37,006 bases of DNA from Pseudomonas fuscovaginae SE-1. Its GTDB lineage: Bacteria; Pseudomonadota; Gammaproteobacteria; Pseudomonadales; Pseudomonadaceae. Positions 33,701 to 37,006 of the stretch are shown here, piece after piece. Made by a program: the position numbers and the translations under genes. The notes under the pieces were generated by a model. It was not told the DNA's origin, made no database searches, and saw only the letters and a program-made list of their open reading frames with translations. Every line of letters starts with the position of its first letter. Position 1 is the stretch's first letter. Location: NCBI RefSeq assembly GCF_000364705.1, contig NZ_AQOH01000037.1, positions 1 to 37,006 on the forward strand, written 5' to 3'.

Positions 33701-34183
33701 AACGGCGTCTGCCAGCCCCACCGCAACCGTCTGCTGCTGATGCTCAAGGGTTCGCTGCAACTGGGCCAGGTGCCGGCCCTGTCGCTCAACTTCGACCTGA
33801 TGCCGGTGGACTTCCTCGCCCGCTTCATCGCCATGCACAGCCGGCGCCTGCCGGACAGCGCCGGGGTCTTCAACCTGCACAACCCGCAACCGCTGAGCTG
33901 GAGTGACTACGTCGCGGCGTTCCGCGAGGCCGGGCACGCGTTCCGGCTGGTCAGCGTCGCCGAATGGCAGCGGCAACTGCAGCGGGTCGACCGCGACAAC
34001 GCGCTGTTCGAGGTGCTGGGTTTCTACCTCAACGGTTTCGAAGAGGACATCGGCGACATCTCGGCGATCGAGCACAGCCAGGCCGAGGCCGGCGTGCGGC
34101 GCATGGGCACGACCTATCCGGCCAAGAGTGCGGCACTGCTGCGCAAGGGCTGCGCCTACCTCAGGCAGATCCGATTCATCTGA
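30764..34183 (+). CDS. pvfC: PvfC/MgoA: single-module synthetase, A-T-R
   Basis: This 1139-residue synthetase module starts at ATG 30764 in an ATGA overlap. Residues 1-185 are an N-terminal part without a clear domain. The adenylation domain is ~190-660, with A3 LYTSGTTGQPKG (326), A5 NLYGPTEATV and A10 PTTANGKVDRR (645). The carrier domain has FFNLGGHSILLSK (Ser about 711). The reductase domain runs from ~780 with the NAD(P)H loop LLTGANSFVG and the Tyr/Lys pair in NGYNLSKWVGE. There is no condensation domain. By eye the pocket reads D-A-I-F-L-G-L-V-L, fitting an aliphatic residue such as Leu or Val. The product would be a carrier-bound amino acid that PvfB oxidises and the R domain releases. 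Confidence 0.93.
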   Translation: MRRLDILLVGRSRVLNELGRELEQHGHRVRQQSGDASLPGATDLMIEDGSRPLPMVNDNAPRLGLRLEYGAAAASMLPALALCCRQDGRLILRQPVAQNGCGNGQRLRLAASRDLVELGALLVSRFSRDRDHFLEIPSLISPPGGVEYPLSALESLAFEHRFNHTSRPDLLALAAVPVIQRIEDSLYRFAERPALSVAGVETRYRQLHAHGLAIQQRLLAILAGLDNRGEPAVIGLCLGKTPAFYASLLAILGCGAVYLPLEPNHPPQRQQFILEDAGAALLLHDGRHPLAGRMPSLDVTTVRSDDSSPVAPLVRRPLSEEMPCLVLYTSGTTGQPKGILLSQANLAHFCAWYADYVGLNARHRVLQFSTPSFDASLIDIFPSLLQGAELVVASEEQRRDPAQLARLIREQRISHAFLPPMLLGILPLEPPLGLEHLLTGGDVCEPWVIERLARQTNFHNLYGPTEATVLITARQLQTDTGNCSLGRPIANSQVFILDEDGQPVVEQVVGELHIVGPGVSLGYLHAAQPGAERFIELRTGDGPALRAYRTGDLAKWTAEGIEFCGRRDQQVKIRGFRVEPEEIEHCLRDSRWYRQVAVVIDSRRQILAYLAQPTGADSHREALRQYVERCLPDYMHPTAYVELTTLPTTANGKVDRRALLNLPIRLGGNPGLRQPANADEAWLRELWAELLALPAEGIATDESFFNLGGHSILLSKMLLGIRARYGHGISINRFIEEPTLGRLAVLARGDSTGGVLSAQIRFDAERELDWRALPAQRAGDRGKVLLTGANSFVGVHLVEALLATGVSEIACLVRDSASETAAARFARALRDNRLEHLDMERVRVYPADIRQPRLGLTEKVYERIDREFGVVIHNAAHVNHVLDYEALAPDNVAPLFECLRLCEGRSKKIFNFISSLSACSRVSEQGRVLEQPPSETPPIYIRNGYNLSKWVGERIAQRAREQGAWVNLFRPGNIAFNSRNGVCQPHRNRLLLMLKGSLQLGQVPALSLNFDLMPVDFLARFIAMHSRRLPDSAGVFNLHNPQPLSWSDYVAAFREAGHAFRLVSVAEWQRQLQRVDRDNALFEVLGFYLNGFEEDIGDISAIEHSQAEAGVRRMGTTYPAKSAALLRKGCAYLRQIRFI

Positions 34184-34209
34184 CTCACCCCAACCACCTG
34201 GAGCACATC

Positions 34210-34677
34210 ATGCATGGCTTGCAACCCGACACCCTGATCCGCAATCCTCGAGGCGAGGCCGTGACGTCGGCGGTCGAGATCCCCACGGACGCCACCCGCG
34301 CCTGGGCCATGGTCGGCGACTTTTCCGGCTTCGCCGTGTTCGTCACGGCGCTTTCGCATATCGAAATGATCGGCGAGGGCGTGGGCGCACTGCGCAAGAA
34401 ATCGTTCAAGGACGGCCATGTGGTGGTCGAACAGCTCAACAGCCGCGACGAACAGGCGATGCACATGACCTGGACCACGCTCTACAACACGCTGGGCGTC
34501 GGTCAGTTGTGGGCGATGATGAGCGTCGAGGCACTGGCCCGGAATCGCTGCCGGGCGACCTGGACGATCATTGCCGAACCGGCGGCGGCCAGCGCACCGG
34601 AGATGCCAGCGTTTCGGCGTTTCATCCAGGAGTTCGCCGATGAGGCGATGGGGAATGTGCGGGCGTTGTTGAGCTGA
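34210..34677 (+). CDS. pvfD: PvfD/MgoD: SRPBCC (polyketide-cyclase-like) protein
   Basis: This 155-residue SRPBCC-fold protein starts at ATG 34210 with GGAG 8 nt upstream, 26 bp after the pvfC stop. The opening strand VTSAVEIPTDATRAWAMVGDFSGFAVFVTALSHIEMIGEG is the usual helix-grip start of START/polyketide-cyclase domains. CRATWTIIAEP and FRRFIQEFADEAMGNVRALL form the closing strand and long C-terminal helix. It is the fourth and last gene of pvf/mgo. In other strains it is needed for, or improves, signal production. A cofactor-free cyclase or carrier role is not settled by sequence. A terminator lies 17 bp downstream. Confidence 0.9.
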   Translation: MHGLQPDTLIRNPRGEAVTSAVEIPTDATRAWAMVGDFSGFAVFVTALSHIEMIGEGVGALRKKSFKDGHVVVEQLNSRDEQAMHMTWTTLYNTLGVGQLWAMMSVEALARNRCRATWTIIAEPAAASAPEMPAFRRFIQEFADEAMGNVRALLS

Positions 34678-34693
34678 GGGCGGTGGTGTTTCT

Positions 34694-34723
34694 GTTCGCG
34701 GGCAAGCCCGCGAACAGCTTTTT
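34694..34723 (+). terminator. Rho-independent terminator of the pvf operon, REP-like
   Basis: GTTCGCGGG-CAAG-CCCGCGAAC is a perfect 9-bp stem followed by AGCTTTTT. The stem has a Pseudomonas REP core. The sequence up to about 34760 (AGGAGCGGGCTGTCGG) resembles a second, inverted REP arm. It separates pvfD from the convergent chemoreceptor gene. Confidence 0.8.
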
Positions 34724-34770
34724 GCAAGCACCGCCCCTGGCGCTTCGCAGGAGCGGGCTGTCGGCTGGAA

Positions 34771-36651
34771 TCAGATCTTGAAGCTGTCCACCAACTGCTT
34801 CAGACGGCCCGCCTGCTGTGCCAGCGCATCGCAATCCTTCAGCGTCTCGTTGAGGTTGGCCACGCCTTGCTGGTTGAGCAGGTTGATCTGGGTGATGTCG
34901 AGGTTGAGCGCCTCCACCACAGCCGTCTGCTCTTCGGTCGCAGCCGCCACCGACTGGTTCATGCCATCGATCTCACCGATCCGCTGGGTCACGCTGACCA
35001 GCCGCGCACCAGCCTGGTTGGCGACTTCGACGCTCTCCTCACTGGAGGCCTGGCTGGCATTCATGGTCGTCACCGCCTCGCGGGAGCCGACCTGCAACGA
35101 GGTGATCATCTTGTGGATCTCCTCCGCCGATTCCTGGGTACGGTGCGCCAGGTTGCGCACCTCGTCGGCCACCACGGCAAAACCACGACCGGCCTCACCT
35201 GCACGGGCCGCCTCGATGGCGGCGTTGAGGGCGAGCAGGTTGGTCTGCTGGGAAATGCCCTTGATCACGTCGAGAATGTGACCGATGTTGTCGGTGCTGG
35301 CGTTCAGGGTCTCGATCTGGGTGCAGGACAGGCTGATCTTCTGCGACAGTTCGCTCATCGACTGGATGGTGCGCTCCACCACCTGGCGACCATCCTCGGC
35401 CTGCTCGCTGGCACCGCTGGCCTGCTGCGAGGCATCGGCGGCATTGCGGGCGATCTCCTGCGTGGCCGCACCCAGCTGGTTGATCGCGGCCGCGACACTG
35501 TTGGTCCGCGCGCTTTGTTCATCGGAACCGATGATCGAGGCATTCGAAGAGTTCATCACCCGTTGGGACAGATCGTGCACCTGGCGCGTGGCCGAGGACA
35601 CTTCGGCGATCGAGGCATGGATCCGTTCGACGAACTGGTTGAAGGAGCCGGCCAGTTCGCCGAACTCGTCCTTGTGCACGATGTGCAGGCGACGGGTCAG
35701 GTCGCCCTCGCCCTGGGCGATATCCTGCATGGCGCGACCCATGGTGGTCAGCGGACGCATCAGCACCTGGATCAGCAGGGTCAGCAATACCGCGATGGCC
35801 GCCACTGCGATGAACATCGCCACCAGCGCCGAGGTGCGGAACTTGCTCAGTGGCGCATAGGCCTTGGCCTTTTCGATGGAAAGGCCGATATACCAGTCAG
35901 CAGAAGGCAGGCCCACCACCGGGGTGAACGACAGGATGCGTTCCTGGCCGTTCAGAGTGACCTCCTGGATACCCTTGGCGATACGCGGGGCCGAACCCGG
36001 GTAGATGTCCTTGAGGTTCTTCATCACCTGGTCCTTGTCGGGGCTGACGATCACCTGACCGTCCCCACTGACCAGAAAGGCCTGGCCGATCCCGCCGAAG
36101 TCCACCGAGTTGATGATCTTGACCAGGGTTTCCAGGCTCAGGTCGCCGCCGACCACTCCCAGCAGTTGCCCGTTGGCTTTCACCGGCATGGCGATGGTCA
36201 CCACCAGGCCGCCGACCGAAGCCATATAGGGCGGAGTCAACATGACCTTGTCAGCCGCCACGGCGGCCTTGTACCAGGGGCGCTGGCGCGGATCGTAGCC
36301 ATCCGGCATCTTCGCGTCGGGACGCTGGGTGAAGGTGCCGTCGGTCTGACCGACATAGGTGAACTGGAAGTTCGAGGTAAAGGCCGGCTGGTCCACCAGA
36401 CCTGGGTAATCGGCCTTGCTGCCCTGGTGTGCGATGTTCTGTGCGAGGTTTTCCAGCACCAGGATCCGTCCGCTCAGCCAGTTCTGCACACTGCTCGCAG
36501 TCAGGTCGCCCGCTTGCTCGACCGATGACTCGAGGTTTTGCCGGATGGTGCTGCGTTGCAGGTAATCGTTGTAGAGGGTGAACAGCGCAAACGCCAGAAC
36601 CACGACACCGGAAGCGGCCAGCAGGATTTTATGGCTGAATTTAAGATTCAT
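34771..36651 (-). CDS. Methyl-accepting chemotaxis protein, PctA-like dCache receptor
   Basis: This 626-residue chemoreceptor starts at ATG 36651. TM1 is at ~7-28. A periplasmic double-Cache domain follows at ~35-275 with [31 protein letters not shown] and [13 protein letters not shown], the signature of the amino-acid-sensing dCache subgroup. TM2 is at ~280-303, then HAMP, then a 36-heptad-type signalling bundle with the conserved tip [35 protein letters not shown]. It is most similar in layout to PctA/PctB/PctC of P. aeruginosa, so an L-amino-acid ligand is probable but not proven. The open frame runs upstream to the 5S gene, and that part is not coding. Confidence 0.92.
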   Translation of the reverse strand: MNLKFSHKILLAASGVVVLAFALFTLYNDYLQRSTIRQNLESSVEQAGDLTASSVQNWLSGRILVLENLAQNIAHQGSKADYPGLVDQPAFTSNFQFTYVGQTDGTFTQRPDAKMPDGYDPRQRPWYKAAVAADKVMLTPPYMASVGGLVVTIAMPVKANGQLLGVVGGDLSLETLVKIINSVDFGGIGQAFLVSGDGQVIVSPDKDQVMKNLKDIYPGSAPRIAKGIQEVTLNGQERILSFTPVVGLPSADWYIGLSIEKAKAYAPLSKFRTSALVAMFIAVAAIAVLLTLLIQVLMRPLTTMGRAMQDIAQGEGDLTRRLHIVHKDEFGELAGSFNQFVERIHASIAEVSSATRQVHDLSQRVMNSSNASIIGSDEQSARTNSVAAAINQLGAATQEIARNAADASQQASGASEQAEDGRQVVERTIQSMSELSQKISLSCTQIETLNASTDNIGHILDVIKGISQQTNLLALNAAIEAARAGEAGRGFAVVADEVRNLAHRTQESAEEIHKMITSLQVGSREAVTTMNASQASSEESVEVANQAGARLVSVTQRIGEIDGMNQSVAAATEEQTAVVEALNLDITQINLLNQQGVANLNETLKDCDALAQQAGRLKQLVDSFKI

Positions 36652-36767
36652 TTCACGGAACTTCTCATGCCGAAGATTGGGGGTGCGTACACGATGCGAC
36701 AGTCTTTTCAGCAGCGCGGATGACCGTCCATGGGCGCTCCACTTTGGTGCACGCACGGCTCTTCCTC

Positions 36768-36794
36768 TTGTCGGCACCATCGGCAGAAAACTTA
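36768..36794 (-). promoter_or_regulatory. Candidate FliA (sigma-28) promoter of the chemoreceptor
   Basis: On the minus strand TAAG-TTTT (start 36794), 15 nt from TAAG to GCCGACAA (36768-36775). This is close to the flagellar consensus TAAA-N15-GCCGATAA, and it is about 115 bp before the receptor start codon. FliA control is usual for chemoreceptors. Confidence 0.55.
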
Positions 36795-36913
36795 ATGGCC
36801 TTATCGCAAATGCCGCGGTTCGCCGACGAGAGGGTCGAAACCCCGTGCTGATTCGTGCTCCCTGGTCATGGAAAAACCCGGGGCGGACGGACGCTCTCCA
36901 GAGAGAGTAGCCG

Positions 36914-36953
36914 GAAAAGACAAAACCCCCACCTGCTTTCGCAGATGGGGGTT
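36914..36953 (-). terminator. Rho-independent terminator of the rRNA operon
   Basis: On the minus strand AAACCCCCATCTGC-GAAA-GCAGGTGGGGGTTT forms a strong stem with a GAAA tetraloop, followed by TGTCTTTT. It is placed 11 nt after the 5S 3' end. Confidence 0.9.
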
Positions 36954-36963
36954 TCGCAATTGA

Positions 36964-37006
36964 ATCTTGACGATGACCTACTCTCACATGGGGAAACCCC
37001 ACACTA
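36964..37006 (-). rRNA. rrf: 5S ribosomal RNA, 3' end only
   Basis: The reverse complement reads TAGTGTGGGGTTTCCCCATG, then TGAGAGTAGGTCATCGTCAAGATT, the conserved 3' part of gammaproteobacterial 5S rRNA. The 5' part lies beyond the right edge of the window. The end at 36964 is approximate by one or two bases. Confidence 0.93.

Noticed and set aside
36652..37002. N-terminal extension of the chemoreceptor into the 5S gene
   Set aside because: It crosses the rRNA terminator and 5S sequence. The first transmembrane helix begins right after ATG 36651.

Overview
The window reads as a chromosomal segment of a fluorescent-group Pseudomonas or close relative. The evidence is high G+C coding DNA, a Pseudomonas-type 5S rRNA 3' end on the right edge, REP-like palindromes, a PctA-like chemoreceptor and a complete pvf/mgo signalling operon. 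Species assignment is inference.

Region 1 (57-10899, minus strand) is a six-gene array. In transcription order it holds a PAPS-type sulfotransferase, a 2013-aa surface protein (LEPR motif, DUF4347, Gly-rich beta-helix, 12 Ig-like repeats), a TolC-type outer-membrane lipoprotein, an APS kinase, an Asp/Asn-hydroxylase-like dioxygenase and a second sulfotransferase. A GT39-type membrane glycosyltransferase lies upstream (11077-12666).

Region 2 (12887-18548) has a short plus-strand unit, a phage tail-collar (microcystin-dependent-type) protein and a small DUF6916-like protein. It converges on a tightly overlapped minus-strand operon: HlyD adaptor, GAF-HlyD fusion, PqqD-like/M50 protease/HlyD fusion, GNAT acetyltransferase. 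No secretion ATPase is visible. Regions 1 and 2 together look like an export and modification system for a giant surface protein that does not follow the textbook type I layout. This is the strongest candidate for an undescribed system.

Region 3 (18762-21647, plus) holds an exported helical-repeat protein and an exported DUF3142 protein. Region 4 (21649-23393, minus) is an AAA ATPase/DUF4276 pair resembling two-gene phage-defence modules, and it looks less G+C rich than its surroundings.

Region 5 (23526-28350) is a TauABC-like ABC importer with a TauD/TfdA dioxygenase (minus), divergent from a GntR-family regulator (plus). Palindromes sit in the shared promoter region.

Region 6 (29047-34677, plus) is pvfABCD/mgoBCAD: DUF3050 haem-oxygenase-like protein, AurF-like N-oxygenase, A-T-R synthetase and SRPBCC protein. 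In known cases this pathway makes diazeniumdiolate and pyrazine-N-oxide signals (leudiazen/valdiazen class). It has a long, structured, AT-rich leader. Region 7 (34771-37006, minus) is a dCache chemoreceptor with a candidate FliA promoter, followed by an rRNA-operon terminator and the end of a 5S gene.
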